Made by a program: the position numbers and the translations under genes. Source: a virus. Taken from it: a stretch of DNA of 29,548 bases. The notes under the pieces are model-generated. The model saw only the letters and a list, made by a program, of their open reading frames with translations. It ran no database searches and was not told where the DNA came from. Below are positions 6,544 to 14,709 of this stretch, in pieces. The DNA is taken from IMG/VR virus record IMGVR_UViG_3300020052_000026, positions 1 to 29,548 of that record; one strand, given 5' to 3'. Position 1 is the first letter of the stretch; every line of letters begins with the position of its first letter.

Positions 6544-8970
6544 ATGAAACATGTATTAATATTAGAAAGAAATCTTCAATCATTAACTGAACATTTTGAT
6601 GACAGATTAAAAGAGACTAATCAGTTATTTATGGGTGGATCTTTTACAGAATTTGATATAGAAAACAGAAATAAAAGATTTTATACTGCTGAAAACTTCA
6701 TACCATGTATGAATGCTTTATTAGAAAAGAAAAAAATGCTTTCTGTTATTTATGGTGAATTAGATCACCCTGATGTATTTGATATAGCAGGAAAAAATGT
6801 ATCACATACTATAGAAGAATTAACTCACAATGAACAACACAATAGAGTAGATGGTAAAATTAAACTATTAACTACACCTAATGGTATGACAGCCAGAGCT
6901 ATAATAAATGATAATTGTCCTTTATTTGTATCTTCTAGAGCAGCTGGTATTACTGAAGGAAAAAATGTACAATTAAAAGAATTATTTACTTATGATATAG
7001 TTGTAGATCCTGGTTTTGCAACATCAGTTGTTACAAACGTAAATGAAAAATATGGATTTTCTAATGATATAGATGTACCATATAGAATTTATGAAATGAA
7101 AAATGAATCAGATGTAAATAATTTATTCAATGATAATAAAAATGATAGAAAAACCGAAATGGATATAAAAGAAATGCAATTATATGTTGCTAATGAAATA
7201 GCTAAATTAGAAAATGTATTAGTTAGTAAAATAAAAGAAGGAAAAAGTACACCTTTAGAATTAGATAAATTATTAGAACAACAACAAATTTGGAATGAAG
7301 AAATGTCGAGTATTAAAAAATATTTAGATGTTTTTAAAACTAAAATAAATTATTTAGTTAAAGAAAATAAATCTTTAAAAGAATCTAATATTAAATTAAA
7401 TAATGAATTAAATGAAAATACTATTTATGCTAATCATTTAGCGTCAGGATTTAATAATATTAAAGAAAATATTAATAAAATTGATACAAAATTAGACACT
7501 TCTATTGCTTTTACTGAATCAGTAGCAAAAGAAACTGAAGTGACACAAAAGTTTGCTGAATCAATAGCAAGAGAAACAGAAGTGACACAAAAGTTTGCTG
7601 AATCAGTAGCAAAAGAAACAGAAATAGCTCAAATGTTTGCTGAATCAATAGCAAAAGAAACAGAAGTGACACAAAAGTTTGTAGAATCAGTAGCAAAAGA
7701 AACTGAAGTAGCTCAAATGTTTGCTGAATCAATAGCAAAAGAAACTAAAATAACAAGAGATTTCAGTGAATATATTGCTAATGAAAATAAAATAACAAGA
7801 GAATTTAGTGAATATATTGCTAATGAAACTATGATTGGTCAAAAATTTACTGAAATGGTTGCTAATGAATTAAACAATGAAGATATTTGGTTAAATTATG
7901 TAGCTGAAAAAGTTGATGGTATCATTAAATATATTCCGTCTATTACTGAAAATTTAAATAAAAATGTAAATGAAAGTTTAAATACACCAATAGAAAGTAT
8001 AGATAGTTATTTAGGTATTACAGAAGAACAAGAAAATTGGAATTCAATAACTAATAACATTGAAGATGAAACATTAGAAGATGAAACATTAGAAGATACT
8101 ACATTAGAAGATGAAACATTAGAAGATACTACATTAGAAGATGAAACATTAGAAGATACTACATTAGAAGATACTACATTAGAAGATGATACAAATTCAC
8201 AAATTGTTAGTATAGATAATGCTGGTCCTGATGTATCTGATATTCCTACAGATGTAAATATGAATAATACTACAGATGATAATGGTTCTTTAGAAAATTC
8301 TTTATTATCTAAATTAGTAAAAATATTAGGTTCTGATGAAACAGGTATAGTTATTGAAATAACACCAGACAATAAATTAATTATTCAAAAATCAGGTTTA
8401 GAACAACCAGAAACTATTCCATATAATATGGATGAAATTGAAGAAATTGATACAGAAAATAATATTGCGGAAACTGTAAGTAATGTATTAGAAGAAATTA
8501 AAAAACAAACAATTTTAGCTAATAAACAACCACATTTCTTTACATTCTTATCTGAAGATAATTTATCTAATTTTAAACAATTTGATAAAACACATCAAAA
8601 TGATATTATTTTAGCTATGGAAAATGCTACATATACATCAGAAAAAGAAGTATTAAATATTATTGGTAATGTATTAAATAAAAGTTCTATTTCATATGAA
8701 GAAAACTTAATTAATAATATTCCTGATAATATTAAAGAATCATGGAATTCACTTAATCATAATGAAAAAATATCATTATTAAGTGAATCTAAATATTTTC
8801 CTTTAAAATCTAAATCAGATATTAAATCATTTTGGAATACTAGACCTTTTGCAAAAAAAGTAATTAGTCCAGAAGCAATTTTAATAAAAGAAAATTATAA
8901 TTCTAATGATATTAATTTATCTGAAAATTATGTAGATGCGTTCATTAAATCTATGAATAATTTAAAATAA
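6544..8970 (+). CDS. 21: Fused prohead protease (gp21) and scaffold protein
   Basis: 808 aa, about four times T4 gp21. Residues ~28-185 are a T4 gp21-type serine protease: 'FTEFDIENRNKRFYTAENF', 'YGELDHPD' (likely catalytic His75) and 'LFVSSRAAG' (likely catalytic Ser130 or Ser131), then 'YDIVVDPGFA'. T4 gp21 cleaves scaffold and capsid proteins in the prohead. From ~205 on, the protein is scaffold-like: helical coiled coil, about nine 14-residue repeats of the type ESVAKETEVTQKFA (~325-450), an acidic LEDETLEDTT block (~507-550), and a C-terminal domain (~590-808). In T4 the protease and core proteins (gp22, gp67, gp68) are separate genes. No separate scaffold gene lies between it and gp23. 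An internal Met206 could start a scaffold-only product. Confidence 0.85.
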   Translation: MKHVLILERNLQSLTEHFDDRLKETNQLFMGGSFTEFDIENRNKRFYTAENFIPCMNALLEKKKMLSVIYGELDHPDVFDIAGKNVSHTIEELTHNEQHNRVDGKIKLLTTPNGMTARAIINDNCPLFVSSRAAGITEGKNVQLKELFTYDIVVDPGFATSVVTNVNEKYGFSNDIDVPYRIYEMKNESDVNNLFNDNKNDRKTEMDIKEMQLYVANEIAKLENVLVSKIKEGKSTPLELDKLLEQQQIWNEEMSSIKKYLDVFKTKINYLVKENKSLKESNIKLNNELNENTIYANHLASGFNNIKENINKIDTKLDTSIAFTESVAKETEVTQKFAESIARETEVTQKFAESVAKETEIAQMFAESIAKETEVTQKFVESVAKETEVAQMFAESIAKETKITRDFSEYIANENKITREFSEYIANETMIGQKFTEMVANELNNEDIWLNYVAEKVDGIIKYIPSITENLNKNVNESLNTPIESIDSYLGITEEQENWNSITNNIEDETLEDETLEDTTLEDETLEDTTLEDETLEDTTLEDTTLEDDTNSQIVSIDNAGPDVSDIPTDVNMNNTTDDNGSLENSLLSKLVKILGSDETGIVIEITPDNKLIIQKSGLEQPETIPYNMDEIEEIDTENNIAETVSNVLEEIKKQTILANKQPHFFTFLSEDNLSNFKQFDKTHQNDIILAMENATYTSEKEVLNIIGNVLNKSSISYEENLINNIPDNIKESWNSLNHNEKISLLSESKYFPLKSKSDIKSFWNTRPFAKKVISPEAILIKENYNSNDINLSENYVDAFIKSMNNLK
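7516..7893 (+). repeat. 42-bp repeats coding 14-residue coiled-coil units
   Basis: About nine in-frame 42-nt units, nearly identical at the 5' end (GAATCAGTAGCAAAAGAAAC) and more diverged toward the 3' end (EYIANENKITREFS). Fourteen residues equal two heptads, as expected of an extended coiled-coil scaffold. Confidence 0.85.
8062..8193 (+). repeat. 15-bp acidic repeats (LEDET/LEDTT)
   Basis: Tandem 15-nt units coding LEDET or LEDTT, partly arranged as 30-nt alternating pairs. They encode a highly acidic spacer inside the scaffold. Confidence 0.85.
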
Positions 8971-8989
8971 ATTTATAACTAATTTTATT

Positions 8990-9023
8990 AAAAACCATAC
9001 TTTATAAGTATGGTTTTTTTTTT
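8990..9023 (+). terminator. Intrinsic terminator
   Basis: ACCATACTT and AAGTATGGT (8994-9002, 9006-9014) form a stem with a TAT loop, flanked by A and T tracts, 20 nt after the scaffold stop. Confidence 0.85.
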
Positions 9024-9210
9024 AATTAAAAATTCAATAAAAAGTAAAAAATGGAAAAAAAGCAATAAAAAAATATAATATATAATAAAAACATAAAAAC
9101 AAAAATGTTTAATAAGTTCTATTTTTTTAATAAATATAAAAACATAAATATTTAAATAATTTAATTGAATTAATAAAAAACAAAAAATTAAAAAAAAATA
9201 AAAAAACAAA
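9024..9210 (+). promoter_or_regulatory. Late-type box and long A-rich leader of the capsid gene
   Basis: TATATAATA at 9079-9087 followed by AAAACATAAAAAC is the best late-type box, ~123 nt upstream of the ATG at 9211, giving a leader much longer than for other genes here. A second weaker match (AAATATAAAAACATAAATA, ~9132-9150) lies closer. The last 40 nt are nearly all A. A structured or A-rich leader could raise expression of the most abundant protein. Confidence 0.5.
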
Positions 9211-10956
9211 ATGATTAAAAATTCAAATTTAGTAATTGATATGGAAATGGCTGTTAAAAGATGGTCACCAATCGTAGAATCATTAGGTAAAGTATCTAGT
9301 GATAAATTACAATCTTTATGTGAATATGCTGAAATGCACTCTAAATCTTTACAATCAGGAATGGTAAATGAAAATGCTATGTATGCTAACGGTGTAAACA
9401 CTGCAGGTATGGGTAATGTTATAATGCCAGGTGTAAATTCTAATCCAGGTATGTTAGGTGCTGGTGGTTCAGGTGATTTAGCACAAACTTTATTACCAGC
9501 TTCAGTTAAAATTGCGGCACAAACTCCAGGTTTAGATTTAGTACCAATGATTAATGTTAATTCAAATAGAGTTGATTTATTATTCTTTGATTATAAATAT
9601 GATGATACTACAGATTTAGATGATTCAGCTGAACGTGCTTCTACATTTAAATTCTTAAGTTCTACAGATACAGCATTAAAAGCTTGGTTACGTGCTGAAA
9701 TGTTAGCTAATGGTGTACAAGAATTAAGAGGTCGTATTTCTAAATCTTTATGGTTCCACTTATCTGGTACATTTGGTTCAACAACAGTTGCTCCAGTTGC
9801 AGCGTATAATCCAACAGTAGCTCCAACAGGATCTAAACAAGGATGGGTTCAATTTAAAGGATTCTCAAGAATTACAGAAATGCCTATGTTCCGTATTTAT
9901 ACACAAGACAATTCAGCTTCTACAGGTGGATATGGTTTTGATGTAACTTTAAATACATTCCCAATGACTGGTTCATTAGTAGCATTTTTATCAGCAGCAA
10001 CTTTAGATGATACTATTACTTCTACAGCTTCTCAAACTATTGGAACAGTAGCACCATTAAATATTTCTATGGTATCTTTAAATGAAGATTTAATTGATGA
10101 CTTTACTACTGCACGTAAATCTTCAACTATGACTCGTGGTGAATGGGACACTAATACAGCTGGAAAAATCGGACCAAGTTCTGAAGTTAAAACTGTTCAA
10201 ATTGGTGTAAGTCATGTATCAGCAGCATTAAGATTATCAGAAATTAACGATTATAAAAGAATGTATAACGTTGATATTGTAGAAAGAACAAAAGCACAAT
10301 TAGTTAATTTAATTCAACAAAAAATTTCTATTGAAATCGTAGAAAAAATTAAAGAATTAGGTTTAAGAAATAGAGCAACATTACCAGCGGCTCCATCATC
10401 AATGGCAGCAGCTTTATTAGCAGGTGGTATTTCAGATGGTAAAATCTTTGATATGTCAGTAACACAAGTTGCTACTTTAGGTGGTGAACAATCTGCTTCT
10501 ATTGCACGTAAATTATGGTCAAAAGTATCTCAAGGTTCTCAATACATCTTTACAGATGGTAGAATTGGTGGTGCAGATTTCATTATTTGTTCAGGTGCTG
10601 TAGTTTCAATCTTTGAATCTATTGCTGGATATATTATCAATCCATTTGATTCTAAAGTAACAGCAACAAAACAATTAACTCCACAAGGAACAATTAACGG
10701 ACTTAAAGTTTATGTTGACCCTTACATGAATCAATCAGATTTAACTATCTACTTAGGATGTAAAGGTACTGCGGATTCTCCAGGTATTAAATTCTTAGCT
10801 TATATGTTAGCTGAAAATGTAGAAGTTGTATCTGAAAATACTATGGCTCCACATTTATACATGTACTCTAGATATGCAGTAGCTGAATTAGGTTACTTCC
10901 CAGAGAAACAATACATGGCTATAAAAGTAGAAGATGTAGACGGATTATTATATTAA
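9211..10956 (+). CDS. 23: Major capsid protein (gp23)
   Basis: 581 aa against 521 in T4. It forms the hexamers of the head shell (HK97-like fold). Seen: 'ARKSSTM...GPSSEVKTVQIGVSHVSAALRLSEIND' aligned with the T4 'SRQLKAAYSIELAQDLRA' region, 'IICSGAVVSIFESIAGY' with 'IIASRNVVNVLASVD', 'GTINGLKVYVDPYMNQSDLTIYLG' with 'YRVYIDQYAKQDYFTVGYKG', and a C-terminal 'MYSRYAVAELGYFPE'. Codons differ from its neighbours: CGT and TTC and other C-ending codons are frequent, as expected of very high expression. The N-terminal ~55 residues may be removed by the gp21 protease; 'MVNE|NAMY' is a possible but weak site. In-frame ATGs at 9241 and 9247 are alternative starts. Confidence 0.92.
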   Translation: MIKNSNLVIDMEMAVKRWSPIVESLGKVSSDKLQSLCEYAEMHSKSLQSGMVNENAMYANGVNTAGMGNVIMPGVNSNPGMLGAGGSGDLAQTLLPASVKIAAQTPGLDLVPMINVNSNRVDLLFFDYKYDDTTDLDDSAERASTFKFLSSTDTALKAWLRAEMLANGVQELRGRISKSLWFHLSGTFGSTTVAPVAAYNPTVAPTGSKQGWVQFKGFSRITEMPMFRIYTQDNSASTGGYGFDVTLNTFPMTGSLVAFLSAATLDDTITSTASQTIGTVAPLNISMVSLNEDLIDDFTTARKSSTMTRGEWDTNTAGKIGPSSEVKTVQIGVSHVSAALRLSEINDYKRMYNVDIVERTKAQLVNLIQQKISIEIVEKIKELGLRNRATLPAAPSSMAAALLAGGISDGKIFDMSVTQVATLGGEQSASIARKLWSKVSQGSQYIFTDGRIGGADFIICSGAVVSIFESIAGYIINPFDSKVTATKQLTPQGTINGLKVYVDPYMNQSDLTIYLGCKGTADSPGIKFLAYMLAENVEVVSENTMAPHLYMYSRYAVAELGYFPEKQYMAIKVEDVDGLLY

Positions 10957-10975
10957 TAACTAATAACTTATATAG

Positions 10976-11008
10976 AAAACCATACACTAAGTGTATGGTT
11001 TTTTTTTG
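10976..11008 (+). terminator. Intrinsic terminator
   Basis: A 12-bp stem (AAAACCATACAC with its complement) and TAA loop run into a T tract, 20 nt after the capsid stop. Its sequence is close to that of the terminator at 8990. Confidence 0.88.
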
Positions 11009-11032
11009 TTTTAAACATTTAAATCATAACGT

Positions 11033-11041
11033 TATATAATT
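11033..11041 (+). promoter_or_regulatory. T4-late-like promoter box
   Basis: TATATAATT followed by TATATAAAAAC ends 24 nt before the ATG at 11066. Confidence 0.5.
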
Positions 11042-11065
11042 TATATAAAAACTTTTTAATTATGG

Positions 11066-11674
11066 ATGAATGAAAAATTAACGAAAAGAGAAATTGGATT
11101 AATAAAACAAGGAAAATTAATAGTAAGTAATGAACAATTAGCTGTATGTTATTTAGTAGCAAAATATAGTATAAATAATAAAATACCAAATTTTATTATC
11201 AAAGGAACAACAAATTTTTCTATATATTCAGGTATGAATCCAGAAACATATAGAAGATGTATTGAAAAATTTAAATTATTATTTTTAAATTTAGATAGTG
11301 ATGAAGAAGAAACAAGAAAAGAAATATTATATCCTAAACTAATAAATTCATATAATACTTTTAATGAAATGAAAGAAGAAGATGTTTATAATTTAGCACA
11401 TATATCATTTACCGAAGATAATGAACAAATTGGAAAATTTATGTATGAACAACATTTAGAAAACCAAAGTAAATATACCGAACAAGCTAAAAAGAAAAGT
11501 AAATTAATTATACAAAAAGTAACTTTATTATATAAAAGTTTATATTCAGTATATAAAGATTCAAGTAAATCAAAAAAACAAGCAATAAATAAAATTTCTA
11601 AAGAATTAGATATTAATGTAGAAAATATTTATAATATATGTGCTAAAGATCAATTTCTAAAAACGATACATTAA
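11066..11674 (+). CDS. Uncharacterised protein with possible C-terminal helix-turn-helix
   Basis: 202 aa, not recognised. It is lysine-rich. The C-terminal ~35 residues, 'KKQAINKISKELDINVENIYN', read like a helix-turn-helix of the 'A---IA-ELGI----VY' kind, suggesting nucleic-acid binding. The N-terminal 'LTKREIGLIKQGKLIVSNEQLAVCYLV' is also helical. It has its own late-type box and terminator after gp23, so it is a separate late unit. A three-codon ATG frame at 11062 overlaps the start and is probably accidental. Confidence 0.65.
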   Translation: MNEKLTKREIGLIKQGKLIVSNEQLAVCYLVAKYSINNKIPNFIIKGTTNFSIYSGMNPETYRRCIEKFKLLFLNLDSDEEETRKEILYPKLINSYNTFNEMKEEDVYNLAHISFTEDNEQIGKFMYEQHLENQSKYTEQAKKKSKLIIQKVTLLYKSLYSVYKDSSKSKKQAINKISKELDINVENIYNICAKDQFLKTIH

Positions 11675-11693
11675 ATCTAATGTATCGTTTTTT
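11661..11693 (+). terminator. Intrinsic terminator overlapping a stop codon
   Basis: A 13-bp stem (AAACGATACATTA with its complement) with an AATC loop and a T tract. The stop codon TAA (11672-11674) lies at the loop edge. It ends the plus-strand block, facing minus-strand genes. Confidence 0.88.
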
Positions 11694-11732
11694 GTTTTAT
11701 ATAAGATTATATTAAATGAACATAAAAGTCTC

Positions 11733-12869
11733 TTAAAATTGATCTTTTGTATGTAATTTATTCATAAATAATCTTAATGCTTCTTCTTTAATTTTATCAC
11801 CTAATTCTTTTCCTTTAAATCCTTTATTCATTAAATCTGATGATAAATTTTCAGGTAATTTAAATTCACAAAGTACTTTCATATCTTTAATATTAGAATG
11901 AAAAGAAATAATATCATTATCAGTTAAAGTAGTACTTTTTCTTTTAGAAATAAATTCAATAGGACATACTTGTGTTGAATTAAATTTAATTAAGAAAATG
12001 ATATTATTAATCATTTTAGAAGTAAACTTTAATTTAGGTAATTCTTTAGATAAAAAATTAATATTATTAAATTTAAGAATATCGGCAAACATTAAATCTA
12101 AAGATGTAATATTAGATTTAAAATTTGTATGTGCTGTAATATTTAATTTAGGTAAAATTTCAAAAATCAAATTAGTTTTAAATAAAAGAGATTTAAGTCT
12201 ATCGAAATTTTTTGTTACTTTACTTAATTCTGTAATAATTCTTTCTGGTGATACATTTAATGTTGGATTTTTTGTAATTGCATTAATAGTATCAAAATCA
12301 AAAATAAAATCAATTTTAACAGCTCTAACGATTGCACGTAATTTACGTAAGTGATCTTCATTAAATCTATCTAAAGGATGTCCTACTGTTTTAATAACAC
12401 CATTAGTTAAATCATCAATACCACCAACTAAATCAATAATTTCGTTTGTGTCAAGATTCATAAACAATGCATTAATAGTTAAATCACGTCTTTTTAAATC
12501 TTCTTCTAAAGTTACACCTAAAACAACAGTATCATCGCTATTATTTCCAGTCATAGCATTAACATCTGATCTAAATGTAGCAATCTCAATATCTTCAGAC
12601 ATTTTAGCTACAACAACACCAAATGATTCACCTTGTAATTGACAAGAAACATTTACAGATTCTAATAATTCTATTACCTGTTCTGGTAATGCATTAGTAC
12701 ATACATCAAAATCTTTAGGTACTATATTTAAAAATGAATCACGTACTGCACCACCAACTAAATATAATTCAAATCCAAATTGAAAAAATAATCTAGATAA
12801 TACTTTAATATCATTTGGCATATTAGCCAATAATAAATCTTGTGCTTGGTTTTTAGATAATATATTCAT
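11733..12869 (-). CDS. cca: CCA-adding tRNA nucleotidyltransferase
   Basis: 378 aa from the ATG at 12869, which I prefer to a TTG five codons upstream because that lies in the promoter box. Class II CCA-adding/poly(A) polymerase family: adds CCA to tRNA 3' ends from CTP and ATP without a template. Seen: 'LYLVGGAVRDSFL' (GG at 39-40, R43), metal-binding Asp53-x-Asp55, 'RRDLTINALF' (127-136), and 'RFNEDHLRKLRA' with the EDxxR base-selecting motif (170-174). The C-terminal half is diverged. The tRNAs downstream in the window all lack encoded CCA, which gives it obvious substrates. The upstream 38 bp is duplicated before the next gene. Confidence 0.9.
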   Translation of the reverse strand: MNILSKNQAQDLLLANMPNDIKVLSRLFFQFGFELYLVGGAVRDSFLNIVPKDFDVCTNALPEQVIELLESVNVSCQLQGESFGVVVAKMSEDIEIATFRSDVNAMTGNNSDDTVVLGVTLEEDLKRRDLTINALFMNLDTNEIIDLVGGIDDLTNGVIKTVGHPLDRFNEDHLRKLRAIVRAVKIDFIFDFDTINAITKNPTLNVSPERIITELSKVTKNFDRLKSLLFKTNLIFEILPKLNITAHTNFKSNITSLDLMFADILKFNNINFLSKELPKLKFTSKMINNIIFLIKFNSTQVCPIEFISKRKSTTLTDNDIISFHSNIKDMKVLCEFKLPENLSSDLMNKGFKGKELGDKIKEEALRLFMNKLHTKDQF

Positions 12870-12871
12870 GT

Positions 12872-12909
12872 TGTAAATATACAAATTTTATTTTAATAAA
12901 TACATAAAA
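12872..12909 (-). promoter_or_regulatory. Promoter-bearing 38-bp direct repeat, copy 1
   Basis: Identical over 38 bp to 13729-13766. Read on the minus strand it ends TTTGTATATTTACA, with TATATTTA (12874-12881) like the Bacteroidota -7 box TAnnTTTG. The ATG lies only 4 nt beyond the box, so a transcript started at normal spacing would have almost no leader. Confidence 0.65.
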
Positions 12910-12916
12910 ATAAAAA

Positions 12917-13726
12917 TTATTTTATTAAATATCTATAATGAGGTCGTTGAATAGGTCCTTCAGCAATAATAGTCCATGCTCTTGTTTGTTTTGTGTATTT
13001 TTCTCCATCAAAGTTATGATGAATTGTACATTCAAAATTTTGTTTTATTTTAGAAGAGGTAACTTCAATTTTTTCATTTTTTAAAATACCTTTATTATAT
13101 AATTTAGAAGCTAATTTTATAATACTATTATTATAATGTTCTTCTGCATTTTTTAATTCAGATTCAATAAATAAATTTAATCCATTTTTAATAATTTTTT
13201 TATAATTATAAAAATCTCTAGATAATTTATCGTTTTCTTTTTTATATTTATTTTCAATTCTATAAACAATATTATATTTACCGTTTTTATCTAATTTATC
13301 TTCAGAAATAATAGATCCATATTGAGCATATTCTATTTTATATTCTATACCATATATAGAATACATTTCTTCTTTTGATAAATTTATAAACTTTTCAATG
13401 TATTTATAAAAATTTTTTGCATATTCTTCTGTGGATTTTAAAAAATTAATTTTAAAATCTTTAGTAGAAGTTATTAATTTATATACTAAATCATCAGTAT
13501 CTTCTGTAGATTTATAATTTTCACACATATCAGATGGAAAATTTAATTCTACAATTTTATGTGCATACATTTTAGCTTGATATTTACAAGAACTAGATAA
13601 TAAAGATGTACTAAAAATATCTGTTACCGATATTTTACCATTATCTTTTAAAGTAACCGTACCATAAATAATAGTTGAATTACTTTTAGAAGAATCTTTT
13701 GTATATTTAAATGTAGCTGTTTTCAT
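12917..13726 (-). CDS. Uncharacterised early-type protein
   Basis: 269 aa from the ATG at 13726 (a TTG five codons upstream lies in the promoter). Not recognised. It is rich in Lys, Tyr, Ile and Ser, has no membrane segment, and shows a beta-like start ('STIIYGTVTLKDNGKISVTDIF') followed by a long helical, charged middle (~85-200). It ends 'AWTIIAEGPIQRPHYRYLIK', where the conserved-looking WTI-GP-RP motif may be functional. The promoter repeat shared with the CCA enzyme suggests they are co-regulated. Confidence 0.65.
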   Translation of the reverse strand: MKTATFKYTKDSSKSNSTIIYGTVTLKDNGKISVTDIFSTSLLSSSCKYQAKMYAHKIVELNFPSDMCENYKSTEDTDDLVYKLITSTKDFKINFLKSTEEYAKNFYKYIEKFINLSKEEMYSIYGIEYKIEYAQYGSIISEDKLDKNGKYNIVYRIENKYKKENDKLSRDFYNYKKIIKNGLNLFIESELKNAEEHYNNSIIKLASKLYNKGILKNEKIEVTSSKIKQNFECTIHHNFDGEKYTKQTRAWTIIAEGPIQRPHYRYLIK

Positions 13727-13728
13727 AC

Positions 13729-13766
13729 TGTAAATATACAAATTTTATTTTAATAAATACATAAAA
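13729..13766 (-). promoter_or_regulatory. Promoter-bearing 38-bp direct repeat, copy 2
   Basis: Exact copy of 12872-12909, again placed immediately before an ATG (13726), with TATATTTA at 13731-13738. The exact conservation only of the non-coding segment indicates a regulatory unit. Confidence 0.65.
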
Positions 13767-13781
13767 TAAACTACATTTTTT

Positions 13782-14099
13782 TTATCTAGGTAAATCTGGT
13801 GGTACACCTATCTTTAATTCTCCATCGTCTATAGCGTGATTAATAGCTAATCCTATATCATATGTCATAGGACTATATGTTTCTTTAGATGTAATAATAT
13901 TATCATTATCATCAATAAGATAAGCTAATATATTAATAAGTATTTTATCTTTTTTATACTCAGGAAAATATTTATATCCAGTATTATGTGTATTTAATGC
14001 TAATCTTACATTAGGTTCTGTAAATATTTTTTCTTCTATTATTACTCTATTTGGGTTATTTATATTAACAAAATAATAGAATATTTTAAATCTTTTCAT
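13782..14099 (-). CDS. Small uncharacterised protein
   Basis: 105 aa, not recognised. It has a hydrophobic-aromatic start (KRFKIFYYFVNI) reading as a beta strand rather than a membrane helix, then 'ILAYLIDDNDNIITSKETYSP' and a C-terminal 'GLAINHAIDDGELKIGVPPDLPR'. It begins 2 nt downstream of the next gene's stop, so the two are probably co-transcribed. Confidence 0.6.
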   Translation of the reverse strand: MKRFKIFYYFVNINNPNRVIIEEKIFTEPNVRLALNTHNTGYKYFPEYKKDKILINILAYLIDDNDNIITSKETYSPMTYDIGLAINHAIDDGELKIGVPPDLPR

Positions 14100-14101
14100 T
14101 G

Positions 14102-14392
14102 TTATTTATTATTAAAAGGATAGTACATATTATCACCATATTTTTTATTAATTATAAGATCACATATAATATTATAAGCATTTTTAAATTCTTTTATATG
14201 AATATCGTTATGAATATCATTTTTTCTTTTTGAATAAAACGCATAACTACGATTAGTATTAGTGCGTAATTCAAAATATAAGTATTTATTAGTATTATTA
14301 TAAATCAAGCTAGATATATATGTAATATTATTAATATTAATAAATTCACCAGTATTAGATTTTATCCAAATATTTTTTTTTCTAAATTTCAT
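14102..14392 (-). CDS. Small uncharacterised protein
   Basis: 96 aa, not recognised. It is basic and Asn/Tyr-rich. The N-terminal half 'FININNITYISSLIYNNTNKYLYFELRTNT' resembles a small beta sheet, the rest a helix ('FKNAYNIICDLIINKK'). It lies just downstream of the CAT tRNA gene. Confidence 0.55.
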   Translation of the reverse strand: MKFRKKNIWIKSNTGEFININNITYISSLIYNNTNKYLYFELRTNTNRSYAFYSKRKNDIHNDIHIKEFKNAYNIICDLIINKKYGDNMYYPFNNK

Positions 14393-14411
14393 ATTTATAT
14401 AAATAATATTG

Positions 14412-14484
14412 TAGCGATAGTCAGAATCGAACTGATCTTTTATGGGTTATGATTCCATTGTAATAGCCATTATACTATATCGCC
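14412..14484 (-). tRNA. tRNA with CAT anticodon (Ile2 or Met)
   Basis: Acceptor GGCGATA pairs with TATCGCT (G1-U72 wobble); the D arm is GTAT..GGCTATTAC; anticodon loop ATCATAA gives CAT; T loop is TTCGATT. There are mismatches at 31-39 and 49-65. The discriminator is A; CCA is not encoded. ATA codons are very common here, so a lysidine-modified Ile2 reading AUA is attractive, but Met cannot be excluded. It resembles the tRNA-Thr at 15498. The stop codon of the upstream 79-aa gene lies inside it. Confidence 0.8.
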
Positions 14485-14709
14485 ATTTATAATTTCATCA
14501 TATTCTACATCTAATATATCATTAACAAATAAATAAAAATCATTTATTTGTTTAACATTATCTGTATGTATCATTTTTTGAAATTGTTTTAATGCTTCTT
14601 GATTATTATAGAAATAAGATTTTTTTATAACACGTTTAACGTAAAAATACTTATTTGTATTATTATCTTTTAATATTTTTGTTTCTAAATCAAATATAGG
14701 ATCTTTCAT
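14470..14709 (-). CDS. Small uncharacterised protein overlapping a tRNA
   Basis: 79 aa, not recognised. It is charged, with a middle 'KRVIKKSYFYNNQEALKQFQKMI' that suggests two helices. Its start overlaps the stop of the upstream HAD gene by 4 nt. Its last 15 nt, including the TAA stop, are the first 15 nt of the CAT tRNA gene, so the final residues GDIV are dictated by the tRNA acceptor stem. Confidence 0.6.
   Translation of the reverse strand: MKDPIFDLETKILKDNNTNKYFYVKRVIKKSYFYNNQEALKQFQKMIHTDNVKQINDFYLFVNDILDVEYDEIINGDIV

Noticed and set aside
6190-6583. Two minus-strand frames rich in Ser/Pro/Ile and Thr/His/Ile
   Set aside because: They are reverse complements of the portal Gly/Asp/Met repeat; repeats keep all frames open.
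7511-8372. Minus-strand repetitive frames (LLLIQQTF and SSNVV repeats)
   Set aside because: Antisense of the scaffold repeats.
11998-12642. Two plus-strand frames within the CCA gene
   Set aside because: They overlap a gene with intact catalytic motifs and have no independent signals.
12870-12884. Upstream start giving MYIYN before the CCA enzyme (and the same before the 269-aa gene)
   Set aside because: The upstream start is TTG and lies inside the repeated promoter box; the ATG five codons later is preferred.
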